From: CBDFLD01 sp965249005
Lineage (GTDB): Bacteria; Acidobacteriota; UBA6911
DNA length: 64,000 nucleotides
Assembly (NCBI GenBank): GCA_965249005.1
Contig: CBDFLD010000023.1
Location: 744,001-808,000 of the forward strand
Direction of reading: 5' to 3'
Below, piece after piece: positions 35,072 to 43,252 of this stretch. How positions within the stretch are numbered: position 1 is the first letter of the stretch; each line of letters opens with the position of its first letter. The translations under genes and the position numbers were made by a program. A model generated the notes under the pieces. The model was not told where the DNA came from. It did no database searches and saw only the letters and a program-made list of their open reading frames with translations.

Positions 35072-37837
35072 CTACTCCGCGTTCGCCCAGAGAATCCCAT
35101 TGAAGAGAAACTTGAAAGTGCCGTGGGGTTGGGCTCGAAATGTGATTTCTGGCCCAAAGAGGAAGAGGTTTCCATGCCCCAGCTGGGCAGCGACAATGGC
35201 CACTCCATGCTCGAGGAAGGCCTGCCCCCATGCCCAACCGCTCCTCAACGGCTTGTTGTCGGCAAACCAGGCCACGGGCTTGGTTTCCGAGAGATTCGCG
35301 TTTGGCAAGAGCTTGAAGACCGGACTGTTGTCGAAGAAAACATCCACCCCGGCTGGGATCCCATGGGCCAGGGGATTGTCGGAATCTACCCGCACCCGAA
35401 GAATCGAGCCCGGAACATAATACTGTTCTTTCTGGAGCGGCCGTTGCGATCCATCCGGGAGTTTCTCTACGAGCGCGCTCTCGATCGCCAAGTCCAAGTG
35501 AAACGCCATCTGGGTGGAGCTTCCAATGGCCACCACCGTCCCCCCGCGCTCGATGAATCTGCGAATCTCTGGAATGGTCTCGCTCACGGTCACCGCACCC
35601 CACCGGGCCCGAAATTCATCGGGGATTCCGCGTGGGACCGACGCACCGGGCAGATCGCTATCTTGCTCTGAAATTGCCCCAGTAGGGAATATGAGCACGT
35701 CGAAATCCCGGATCAGCCCTCCGGCATCCAGACGCGGGGGATAGACAAGCTGAAAAGGAAACTCGAACTGCTCGAGCAGCCACCGAACCCATCCCGAAGG
35801 CATGGACCCTCCATACCTATCCCAAAGGCCGATTCTGGTGGGTCGGAGCTTCATGTTTTCAACGCGGGGGCTGAAGGGAATGGCATCGAAATTCAACCCT
35901 ACCTCGCGCGCGAGTCGCTGCAGGAGCGGAAGGATCTCGTCGTTCGCGGGGATGTAGATCGTTCCGCGGGCATAGGTTGAGCCATTCCACTTCAAAGGCT
36001 GCATCAGCCAGAAAACCTCTGCCCCCCGTGCGAGAAGCCGGTTCACGGCCAAGAAGGCGTCGTTTGTACTGCGGCGGAGCAGGTAGCCCGCTGAGTTTGC
36101 AGTGGAAGTGACTCGTCCTTCCGGCGGTAGCAGTTGTCCTTCGATCCGTTCGAAGGGTCCGTCGAAAGGTTCGAGCACGCGGTCGAATTGTACCCCCATC
36201 TGGTAGGCGAGAGTCCAGCCGGCGCTGTCGTATGGTGCCCGTGGGGGGGCCCCAGGGTAGGGAATGTCGTTCGGGTGATCTTGCGGCTCGAACATATCCA
36301 GGACGTGGGGTCGGAAAGACTGAGCTGCCTTGACCACGTACGACCCCCGTGGATATCTCCTTCCCGACACCTCAAAATCTGCCGTGGCCCGCTCGACCGC
36401 GATTCCAGCCTTCAGCAGAGTGTGGACGAACTTGGTTGCCGTTAGAAAATCGGGCTGATGTGCGGGAATCAGATAGCCCCGTGCGTCCCGCTTCGCGGGA
36501 TCGCGGAACATTTTGTAATAGCGCAGCGGTATCCCGTGATCTTCCGTCAGAGACCGTTCTTCGCCATCCTTTGCGGCCGCGGCCCGCACCTCTTCGATAC
36601 GAGATGGATAGACCGTCCAGTGGTCCCGGCTCCCCCGGTCAATGGAGTTCTTCCCCATTCGATAGATGTTGAACAGAAAGTCCTCCCGATGCTTGGACGC
36701 CACGTCCATGACAGCGAGGTTCGCTGTCATGGAGTAATCGACGGATTGACGAAAATGCCAAGTTTGTGGCGCGATGGGAGCAGGCAGATCCCCGCTTGGC
36801 AATTGACGGCGAGGAACAAACGGGATCGGCGAAGGGTTTGGGCTGCCAATCGTCTCAGTCAAGATGCCGATCATGTTGTGAAAATAGGCCGTCGTTCTCA
36901 GTCCTCCATTCCACCATGTCGAGTAGTTCGCGCCCGACCGCATCGTTGTTCCCGGCTTGCCTTCAACCAGAAACCGGCTGTGCATGGCGGCCCCAACCAG
37001 GTCGATGCCGATCGGCACGAGCGGATCGAAGTAGTGATTGAACGGATCCCTGAACGGGGGGGCGAAAAGGACCGTTCCCGGCGGGCCGGCCTGATGGTGA
37101 TTGTATACGATCTGCGGAAACCACTCGAGATAGAGCACCCGGTTGATCGCTTCCGTTTCGGGTTGGGTGGACATGTAAAAATCTCGGTTGTTGTCATGCC
37201 CAGCATACTTCTGGTACAGCCGGGGTATTCCCACTGTCAAACGACGCGACGGTTCCGGTTCGCGCATGTACCAGTCTGCTACCAGATCCAACCCGTCGGG
37301 ATTCACGCAAACCGCCAGCAGAATTACATCATCGAGGATACGAAGGGTCTCGGGGTCATTGCGGCTTACCATCTCGTAGACGAGCGCCATCAATTGCTGA
37401 GCGCCCAACACCTCGGTTGCATGCAGGCCCCCGTCGATCCAAACCACCGCCTTCCCTTCGGACGATAGGGCACGGGCGTCCCGAGGCTCCAGTCCATCGG
37501 CGAGGGCGAGCCTCCGGGAGATTTCCTTGTAGCGCGCCAGTCGTTCATGGTTGCCCGGGGAGGTGAGAACCGCCATGATCATGGTGCGGCCCTCTGCCGT
37601 ACGCCCGATCTCCTCGAGGTCCAGGCGGTCGGACTCGCGCTCCAGTTTTCTCCAGTAAGCTTCTAGTTGCTGATAGTTGGCCAGGTGATAATCGTCTCCC
37701 AAACTAAACCCGAATTCCTCTTTGGGGCTCGTGATCGTCTCCTGGCCTTTGACCCATGGGGACAACCCCACCCACGTGCTCCAGCTAAGAATGATCGCGA
37801 GCGTGCCAGCTGTCGTGGTCCCGCGCGCTCGGCTCAT
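35072..37837 (-). CDS. Secreted M14 zinc carboxypeptidase with C-terminal amidotransferase-like domain
   Basis: About 921 residues. A Sec signal peptide (TLAIILSWSTWVGLSPWVKG) precedes an M14 domain with the zinc pair His139-xx-Glu142 in DGGLHATEVLGAQ, a substrate-binding NNRDF at 216-220, and the third ligand His in YNHHQAG near 247. The C-terminal third includes DFDVLIFPTG...ERGGTVVAIG, which looks like a class I glutamine-amidotransferase fold without an obvious catalytic cysteine. The ATG at 37837 has GGAG upstream. It probably degrades extracellular peptides or proteins. Confidence 0.88.
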   Translation of the reverse strand: MSRARGTTTAGTLAIILSWSTWVGLSPWVKGQETITSPKEEFGFSLGDDYHLANYQQLEAYWRKLERESDRLDLEEIGRTAEGRTMIMAVLTSPGNHERLARYKEISRRLALADGLEPRDARALSSEGKAVVWIDGGLHATEVLGAQQLMALVYEMVSRNDPETLRILDDVILLAVCVNPDGLDLVADWYMREPEPSRRLTVGIPRLYQKYAGHDNNRDFYMSTQPETEAINRVLYLEWFPQIVYNHHQAGPPGTVLFAPPFRDPFNHYFDPLVPIGIDLVGAAMHSRFLVEGKPGTTMRSGANYSTWWNGGLRTTAYFHNMIGILTETIGSPNPSPIPFVPRRQLPSGDLPAPIAPQTWHFRQSVDYSMTANLAVMDVASKHREDFLFNIYRMGKNSIDRGSRDHWTVYPSRIEEVRAAAAKDGEERSLTEDHGIPLRYYKMFRDPAKRDARGYLIPAHQPDFLTATKFVHTLLKAGIAVERATADFEVSGRRYPRGSYVVKAAQSFRPHVLDMFEPQDHPNDIPYPGAPPRAPYDSAGWTLAYQMGVQFDRVLEPFDGPFERIEGQLLPPEGRVTSTANSAGYLLRRSTNDAFLAVNRLLARGAEVFWLMQPLKWNGSTYARGTIYIPANDEILPLLQRLAREVGLNFDAIPFSPRVENMKLRPTRIGLWDRYGGSMPSGWVRWLLEQFEFPFQLVYPPRLDAGGLIRDFDVLIFPTGAISEQDSDLPGASVPRGIPDEFRARWGAVTVSETIPEIRRFIERGGTVVAIGSSTQMAFHLDLAIESALVEKLPDGSQRPLQKEQYYVPGSILRVRVDSDNPLAHGIPAGVDVFFDNSPVFKLLPNANLSETKPVAWFADNKPLRSGWAWGQAFLEHGVAIVAAQLGHGNLFLFGPEITFRAQPHGTFKFLFNGILWANAE

Positions 37838-38049
37838 GAAGGACTCCTTCCCATCTCCGATTGTGAAGGGATCCCCCGCGCCAGGCAAGCCAAAGCCTCC
37901 CCATCGTGGCGATTCGGTCCGTCGAGCCTCGGACACCAACTCGCGTTATCTAACGACGGAAACTCTGGGTTTTCCCCCAAGGCGTGGGATATCCTTGTCC
38001 AAATCTGACTCCCAGCAGGACGCCAATCCAAAGCCGACAGCTGAGAGCT

Positions 38050-38175
38050 CTTAAGCAACTGCTCGCGGATCTGCTGCTATGCGTGTAACTCGTCAAAAAC
38101 CACGGTTTTTCACGGTGCGCTGCGCAGTTACGTTCCCAAGCGACTGGCGCGTTGCGCCAGTCAGCGCTGAGAGCT
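38050..38175 (+). repeat. Dispersed intergenic hairpin repeat, copy C
   Basis: Contains CTCGCGGATCT (38062-38072), an inverted repeat AAAAACC/GGTTTTT (38095-38101, 38104-38110), the TGCGCTGCGCA palindrome (38116-38126) and the terminal hairpin GACTGGCGC/GCGCCAGTC (38142-38162). From 38091 onward it matches copy B apart from one indel. GCTGAGAGCT occurs at both edges (38040-38049 and 38166-38175). It fills the gap between the M14 gene and fpg. Confidence 0.8.
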
Positions 38176-38180
38176 GAATA

Positions 38181-39080
38181 ATGCCCGAGCTACCGGATGT
38201 TGTACTCTACATTGAACGAATGGAGCATCTCCTCCGTGGCCTTCCGCTTCTGCGCGTCCGGCTCGCGAGCCCCTTTTTGGTTCGCTCGTACGATCCTCCT
38301 ATCCACAGCGTCCACGGAAAGACCGTCCTGGGTTTCAGGAGAATGGGCAAAAGGATCGTGTTTTGTCTCGAGCAGCAACACTTCCTGCTTCTGCACCTCA
38401 TGATCGCGGGAAGACTTCGTTGGCGGCCGCCGCCGGCGAAGGTCCCCTCCAGAAACGGCCTGGCGGCGTTCGATTTTCCGAATGGAACGATCGTTTTGAC
38501 TGAAGCCGGGACGAAAAAACGATCCTCGTTGTATGTCGTCCATGGAGAAGCAGCCCTGGCTCCCTACGATCGTGGCGGTATGGAGCCTTTGGAAACGGAC
38601 ATCGCGAGCTTTCGATCGGGTCTGATCAGGGAAAACCACACGCTCAAACGGGCCCTCACCGATCCGCGCATCATCAGCGGCATCGGCAACGCCTACTCGG
38701 ATGAAATCTTGCACCGGGCCCGGCTGTCTCCCTTGAAGCAAACCTTTCAGCTCTCGTCAACGGAAACCGAGCGCCTGTTTCATGCGATACGGGTGGTACT
38801 GTTGGAGTGGACCCAGCGATTGCGCCTGCAGACCGGAGAGGCTTGGCCGGAAAAAGTGACGGCGTTTCGCGCCGAAATGGCCGTTCACGGAAAGTACCGC
38901 GCGCCCTGTCCCGTTTGCGCCACCCCGATTCAAAGGATCGTTTATGCCAAGACCGAGACGAACTACTGCGCTACCTGCCAAACCGGGGGCAAGCTGTTGG
39001 CCGACCGCGCGTTGTCACGCCTGCTCCGCAAGGATTGGCCACGACGCGTAGAGGCGCTCGAAGATCTTTTGCAACCCTGA
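38181..39080 (+). CDS. Formamidopyrimidine-DNA glycosylase family (Fpg/Nei)
   Basis: A 299-residue bifunctional base-excision repair enzyme. Catalytic Pro2-Glu3 lie in MPELPDV, a conserved Lys57 in RMGKRIVF, the helix-two-turn-helix in ALTDPRIISGIGNAYSDEILHRARLSP, and the C-terminal C4 zinc finger in CPVCATPIQRI...CATCQTGGK. The MPELPDV start (Asp instead of the usual Glu) leaves open whether it acts mainly on 8-oxoguanine or oxidised pyrimidines. It lies alone between copy C and the rpsA promoter. Confidence 0.9.
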   Translation: MPELPDVVLYIERMEHLLRGLPLLRVRLASPFLVRSYDPPIHSVHGKTVLGFRRMGKRIVFCLEQQHFLLLHLMIAGRLRWRPPPAKVPSRNGLAAFDFPNGTIVLTEAGTKKRSSLYVVHGEAALAPYDRGGMEPLETDIASFRSGLIRENHTLKRALTDPRIISGIGNAYSDEILHRARLSPLKQTFQLSSTETERLFHAIRVVLLEWTQRLRLQTGEAWPEKVTAFRAEMAVHGKYRAPCPVCATPIQRIVYAKTETNYCATCQTGGKLLADRALSRLLRKDWPRRVEALEDLLQP

Positions 39081-39151
39081 GCCTTTTGCTCCCAAGCTCA
39101 CCCGTTTCTTGATTCCGGTGCATCTTCTGTAAACTATGCAGCGGACAGGAC

Positions 39152-39180
39152 TTGACAATCCCTCCTGTCAGGAGTATAAA
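39152..39180 (+). promoter_or_regulatory. rpsA promoter with a palindrome filling its spacer
   Basis: TTGACA (39152-39157) and TATAAA (39175-39180) with an exact 17-base spacer: a near-consensus sigma-70 promoter. The spacer holds a perfect inverted repeat CTCCTG-T-CAGGAG (39162-39174), ending where the -10 begins, which is the position of a repressor operator. The leader to the rpsA ATG is about 175 bases. Confidence 0.7.
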
Positions 39181-39301
39181 AGGGGTCCATATCTCTAGTG
39201 ATCTAAGGAATGTCACAACTTGTTTTTCCTCAACCCGGCTCAACAAAAACCACAGGCTAACAGTACCTACTCGAGACTCCGACCACGCTCCGTATGGATT
39301 A

Positions 39302-39317
39302 GGGGTTGTAAAACCCT
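39302..39317 (+). ncRNA. Small hairpin in the rpsA leader
   Basis: GGGTT (39303-39307) pairs with AACCC (39312-39316) across a GTAA tetraloop of the GNRA class, plus an outer G-T pair. It lies about 45 bases upstream of the AGGAGG before rpsA. S1 represses its own synthesis in other bacteria; whether this hairpin takes part is a guess. Confidence 0.35.
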
Positions 39318-39363
39318 GAGAGCCAACGCCTTCCTTTGGTCCAGGTAAAACTAGGAGGAAGTA

Positions 39364-41178
39364 ATGTCACTCGAAACCGATCAGACGCAGCCCCTCGCGG
39401 AGCCCGAGAAAGAGCCTTCCGGGCCTGCTGCGGAAAATGACGATGCGGGGGCGCCGGAGGAGGATTTCGAGCAACTCCTCGCCGAATACGAGAATCAAAC
39501 CCAGAAGTTCTCCGAGGGAGAGGTAATCCAGGGCAAAGTCATTGCTCTCTCTGGAGGCGGAGTGGTGGTCGATGTCGGCTTCAAGTCTGAGGGAATCATC
39601 CCCGTCGAGCAGTTCAACGACGAACAGGGACAATGCCACCTCCAAGTAGGCGATACCGTGGACGTTTTTCTGGAAGAGACCGAGGACTCTCGTGGCTACG
39701 TCGTCCTCTCGCGCGAGAAAGCCGAGCGCATGAAGGTCTGGGATGAAATCGAGAAAGCCTATCGAGATGGAAGCGTGGTCAAGGGCCACGTCATCGAGCG
39801 GATAAAAGGGGGTCTGGCGGTGGATATCGGCGTGCGCGCCTTCTTGCCGGGTTCTCAGATCGACCTTCGGCCGGTCCGCAACCTGGACAGTCTAAGGGGC
39901 CAAGAGTTCGAGATGCGGGTGATTAAGGTAAACAAGAAGCGCGGCAATATCGTCCTCTCGCGCAAGGCGGTGCTGGAAGAAGCCATGCAAGAGGAACGAG
40001 CAAAGACTCTCGAGTTGCTCGAAGACGGCAAAACCATGGATGGGATCGTCAAGAATATAACCGACTACGGGGCGTTTATCGACCTGGGTGGGGTGGACGG
40101 CCTTCTCCACATCACGGACATGTCCTGGGGGCGCGTCAACCATCCTTCGGAGATCTTTGCGGTGGGCGACTCGGCTCAGGTGAAGATCCTCAAGTTCAAT
40201 CGCGAGGACGGCCGGGTTTCCTTGGGTTACAAACAGTTGAAAGAGGATCCTTGGGTTCATGCGGATGAACGTTACCCGAAGAACATCCGCATCAAAGGAA
40301 AGGTCGTGAGCCTGACCGACTATGGGGCCTTCGTCGAGTTGGAGCCGGGCATAGAGGGATTGATCCATATCTCGGAAATGACCTGGAACAAGAGGGTCAA
40401 ACACCCTTCCAAGATCGTCAGCGTTGGCACTGAAGTCGAAGTGGTGGTGCTGGACATCGACATCGAATCTCGTCGTATTTCTTTGGGGCTCAAGCAAACG
40501 GAGCCGAATCCATGGGATGTTATCGAGGAGAAGTACTCAGCCGGGACCGTGATCAGTGGGACGGTCCGCAACATTACTGATTTCGGGGTCTTCATTGAGG
40601 TTGAGGAAGGGATCGATGGTTTGGTCCACGTTTCGGATATGTCCTGGACTAAACGCGTCAAGCATCCGTCAGAGCTGTTGAAGAAAGGGGACGACGTGCA
40701 AGCCGTCGTTCTCAGCGTCGATTCCGCGAACCAGAAGCTATCTCTCGGCATCAAGCAGCTCGAGCCCGACCGCTGGCAGGATTGGTTCAACCGGCATGGC
40801 CAGGGGGAAAGCACCAAGGGTAAAGTTGTCCGTATTACGAACTTCGGTGCATTTGTGGAGCTCGAGGAGGGAATCGAGGGCCTCTGCCATATATCCGAGC
40901 TCGATGAGAAACACATTGAACAACCCGCCGATTTCCTGACCGTCGGTCAGGAAATTGAGATGAAGATCATCAAACTCAACTTTGACGAAAAGAAGATTGG
41001 GCTCAGCTTGAAGGCAATGAAGGAAGATGTCCCCCGACTCGAGTTCACCTCTTATGCCGCTTCAGCAGATTCAGGGCACGCCTCCATGGGGGAGAGACTC
41101 GGTGACCAACTTCGCGAAATAACCGGCAGGCAGGAGGATTCCGAGCCGAAAGAGGATTCCAAGGGAGAACCCGAATAG
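39364..41178 (+). CDS. rpsA: 30S ribosomal protein S1
   Basis: A 604-residue protein that brings mRNA to the 30S subunit. Six S1 RNA-binding repeats are visible; repeats 3-6 share the pattern of a GxV...ItdYGAFvdL start, a G(i/v)dGLlHiSdMsW centre and a V.V...D..r..iSLg.Kq end. The N-terminal acidic tail (about 45 residues) contacts S2 and the C-terminus is a disordered acidic tail. AGGAGG precedes the ATG. sppA and an HU/IHF gene follow, an order common in diderm bacteria. Confidence 0.97.
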   Translation: MSLETDQTQPLAEPEKEPSGPAAENDDAGAPEEDFEQLLAEYENQTQKFSEGEVIQGKVIALSGGGVVVDVGFKSEGIIPVEQFNDEQGQCHLQVGDTVDVFLEETEDSRGYVVLSREKAERMKVWDEIEKAYRDGSVVKGHVIERIKGGLAVDIGVRAFLPGSQIDLRPVRNLDSLRGQEFEMRVIKVNKKRGNIVLSRKAVLEEAMQEERAKTLELLEDGKTMDGIVKNITDYGAFIDLGGVDGLLHITDMSWGRVNHPSEIFAVGDSAQVKILKFNREDGRVSLGYKQLKEDPWVHADERYPKNIRIKGKVVSLTDYGAFVELEPGIEGLIHISEMTWNKRVKHPSKIVSVGTEVEVVVLDIDIESRRISLGLKQTEPNPWDVIEEKYSAGTVISGTVRNITDFGVFIEVEEGIDGLVHVSDMSWTKRVKHPSELLKKGDDVQAVVLSVDSANQKLSLGIKQLEPDRWQDWFNRHGQGESTKGKVVRITNFGAFVELEEGIEGLCHISELDEKHIEQPADFLTVGQEIEMKIIKLNFDEKKIGLSLKAMKEDVPRLEFTSYAASADSGHASMGERLGDQLREITGRQEDSEPKEDSKGEPE

Positions 41179-41214
41179 GAGTCCTTGCCGCGTTTCGCTG
41201 ACTAGTTGCTTCGC

Positions 41215-42120
41215 ATGGCAGAAAAGAAAACGAACAGACTCTTCTGGATCGTGTTGGGAGGGGCGGCGATTTTGTTTCTCGTCCTGTGCCTCGGAGCTCT
41301 GGCCGTGCTCACTGTCCCAGGAAGTAGTGGTGCGTTTTCTTTCGACGGCCGGCCCATTGCTGTTTTCGACATTGAAGGTATGATCGTGGACTCGAGGGAG
41401 TTTGTTTCGCTCCTCGAAGAATATGCGCGTCCGGAGCATGTCAAGGCAGTTGTCCTTCGGCTGAATAGTCCTGGTGGTACTGTCGCCGCCTCGCAGGAGA
41501 TCTATGAGGCCGTCCGGCGATTCAAGGCTGAAACGAGCAAGAAGGTCGTGATAAGCATGTCCGCCGTTGCCGCTTCCGGCGCCTATTACATCGCGTGCGC
41601 CGGCGACAAGATCTTCGCCAACCCTGGAAGCATCACTGGAAGTATCGGGGTCGTCGCCGAGTGGTACAACTACGGAGAGCTGCTCCAATGGGCCAAGGTC
41701 AAGAGCGTTGTGATCAAGAGTGGAGATCTCAAGGACGCCGGATCCCCGACGCGCGAGCTGACGGGCGAAGAACACCTGTACTTCCAGAACCTCGTCGGCG
41801 GCATGCATGACCAGTTCGTGGCGGCCGTGGCCGAGGGTCGAGGCCTCGAGCCGGATACGGTTCGGCAGTTGGCGGATGGGCGCGTCTATACTGGACAAGA
41901 GGCCAAGATGAACGGCCTGATTGACGAGCTCGGAACGTTTCAGGATGCCCTCGATGCCGCCGCGGAAATGGTTGGTATTGCCGGCAAGCCTAAGTACGTC
42001 ACCCCAATCAAAAAGAAACGCTCCGTCCTGGACCTGATTCTCGGCGACCTGCGGGCCCTTATAGGAGTGAGCCAGGACCGTTCGGAGTCCCACGTTCGAT
42101 TCAACTACCTCTGGAGATAG
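41215..42120 (+). CDS. sppA: Signal peptide peptidase SppA, short form
   Basis: About 301 residues, half the size of E. coli SppA, the usual short bacterial form that assembles as an oligomer. An N-terminal membrane anchor (FWIVLGGAAILFLVLCLGALAVL) is followed by a ClpP/crotonase-like domain. The nucleophile is Ser121 in SAVAASGAYYIACAG and the general base is probably Lys168 in VIKSGDLKDAGSP. It cleaves leftover signal peptides in the membrane. The ATG at 41215 was chosen over an in-frame TTG at 41206. Confidence 0.93.
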   Translation: MAEKKTNRLFWIVLGGAAILFLVLCLGALAVLTVPGSSGAFSFDGRPIAVFDIEGMIVDSREFVSLLEEYARPEHVKAVVLRLNSPGGTVAASQEIYEAVRRFKAETSKKVVISMSAVAASGAYYIACAGDKIFANPGSITGSIGVVAEWYNYGELLQWAKVKSVVIKSGDLKDAGSPTRELTGEEHLYFQNLVGGMHDQFVAAVAEGRGLEPDTVRQLADGRVYTGQEAKMNGLIDELGTFQDALDAAAEMVGIAGKPKYVTPIKKKRSVLDLILGDLRALIGVSQDRSESHVRFNYLWR

Positions 42121-42125
42121 CCGTC

Positions 42126-42401
42126 ATGACAAAAGCGGAATTGGTCGAAGAAGTTGCCAATCAATCGGTTCTAACCAAGAAGGATGCCGAAGTCATCGTT
42201 CAGACGGTTTTGGATAGCATCACAGACTCCCTGCAACGCGGCGAAAAGATCGAGCTTCGTGGTTTCGGATCATTTCGGATTCGGACCCGCTCCTCGCGCC
42301 AGGGCCGGAACCCCAAGACGGGCACCGGGGTCACGGTTCCAGCAAAACGGGTCCCCTACTTCAAGCCCGGCAAAGAGATCAAAGATCTCATCAACTTGTA
42401 A
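42126..42401 (+). CDS. HU/IHF-family DNA-bending protein
   Basis: A 91-residue histone-like protein. MTKAELVEEVANQSVLTKKDAE and the helix ITDSLQRGEKIELRGFGSFRIR lead into the beta-arm with GRNPKTGTGVTVPAKRVPYFKPGKEIKDLIN. The rpsA-(sppA)-hup order recalls the E. coli rpsA-ihfB pair, so it could be an IHF-beta homologue, but HU and IHF cannot be separated from this sequence alone. It begins five bases after sppA and its stop touches the next ATG. Confidence 0.95.
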   Translation: MTKAELVEEVANQSVLTKKDAEVIVQTVLDSITDSLQRGEKIELRGFGSFRIRTRSSRQGRNPKTGTGVTVPAKRVPYFKPGKEIKDLINL

Positions 42402-42884
42402 ATGGATCGCCTCTGGTCTCCATGGCGGTTTGACTACATCCGTGGGCTTCGTGCGCCAGACAACGGATGTGTCTTTTGCAGAATCCTCTCGGAAGATCGC
42501 GACGAGGAGAATCTTGTGCTCTACCGGGGCAAGCACTCCTTCGCCCTTCTCAATCTTTTCCCCTATTGCGTCGGGCACGTCCTCATCGTCCTCAACCGTC
42601 ACGTGGCCTTCTTGCGCGACGCGCAGCCAGGTGAGCTGGCGGAACTGATGGTGTTGGCCCAGCGCGTGGAAGAGGCGCTCGAATCGGAGTACCAGCCCGA
42701 AGGGTTCAATGTAGGGTTCAACTTGGGAAAGGCGGCGGGCGCGGGAGTTGCTTATCATTTGCACCAGCACCTGCTTCCGCGCTGGACCGGAGACTCCAAC
42801 TTTATTTCGGTTGTATCGGAGACTCGCGTCCTACCCGAGGAGCTACCGAAGACTTATCGCCGCCTTGTTGCGCACTTTGTTTGA
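42402..42884 (+). CDS. HIT-domain protein, long form
   Basis: A 160-residue HIT protein. It begins MDRLWSPWRFDYIRG, continues CVFCRIL and PYCVGHVLIVLNRHVA, and has the triad-like HLHQHLLPRW (Gln in the middle), typical of the Ap4A phosphorylase-like branch rather than HinT. It probably acts on dinucleoside polyphosphates or adenylylated compounds. The ATG follows the HU TAA without a gap, so the two are translationally coupled. Confidence 0.92.
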   Translation: MDRLWSPWRFDYIRGLRAPDNGCVFCRILSEDRDEENLVLYRGKHSFALLNLFPYCVGHVLIVLNRHVAFLRDAQPGELAELMVLAQRVEEALESEYQPEGFNVGFNLGKAAGAGVAYHLHQHLLPRWTGDSNFISVVSETRVLPEELPKTYRRLVAHFV

Positions 42885-43252
42885 AGAAGATTTTTTTTGG
42901 TTAGAGTTTGTGCTTGTATCAGGCACTTTCGGTTTTCCCTGCATCTCTTGAAACCCGCGCCAACACTGGATTCACCGTCTTCACGTCGACCGAACTTTTT
43001 TTTTACTCTTTTTTTCTTGCACGCGATTTTGCCGTGTGCTAATTTTCGCGCGTCGTTGAGTTGAAGCGCACCACGCCAAAACGAATCCTCTGATTTCTTG
43101 GATGACTCGGGTAGCAGGAGGGGAGCTGCTATTCTTGGGTCTCGTGTCTTTTCCACAGCTGTGGAAATGCCTGTGGAAAGCTCTGGCGTTCTCTCACGCA
43201 GACTTATTTATCTACTTATCGGGCATACATATCCCCTTACTTTGTTGGGGCA
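42885..43252. other. Non-coding region upstream of dnaA, probable part of the origin
   Basis: A 368-base gap with no gene. It has T-rich stretches (T8 at about 42892, T9 and T7 runs near 42996-43017) and a cluster of DnaA-box-like 9-mers just before dnaA. Position between the rpsA-side genes and dnaA, plus the boxes, suggests one half of a bipartite oriC and dnaA autoregulation. Confidence 0.5.
43149..43180. promoter_or_regulatory. Cluster of three DnaA-box-like sites
   Basis: TTTTCCACA at 43149-43157 (plus), ATTTCCACA at 43168-43160 (minus) and CTTTCCACA at 43180-43172 (minus). All share TTTCCACA, one base from the core TTATCCACA. The first two form a perfect inverted pair, TTTCCACAGCTGTGGAAA. 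The cluster is about 75 bases before the dnaA ATG. Confidence 0.65.

Noticed and set aside
36458..37468. Long plus-strand open frame opposite the M14 peptidase
   Set aside because: It is antisense to a gene with clear zinc ligands and signal peptide, has no motif of its own and arises from high-GC codon bias.
9044..38175. Idea that the dispersed repeat is an insertion sequence
   Set aside because: Copies are about 120-155 bases, encode nothing, and have no long terminal inverted repeats; only a non-autonomous or REP-like element fits.
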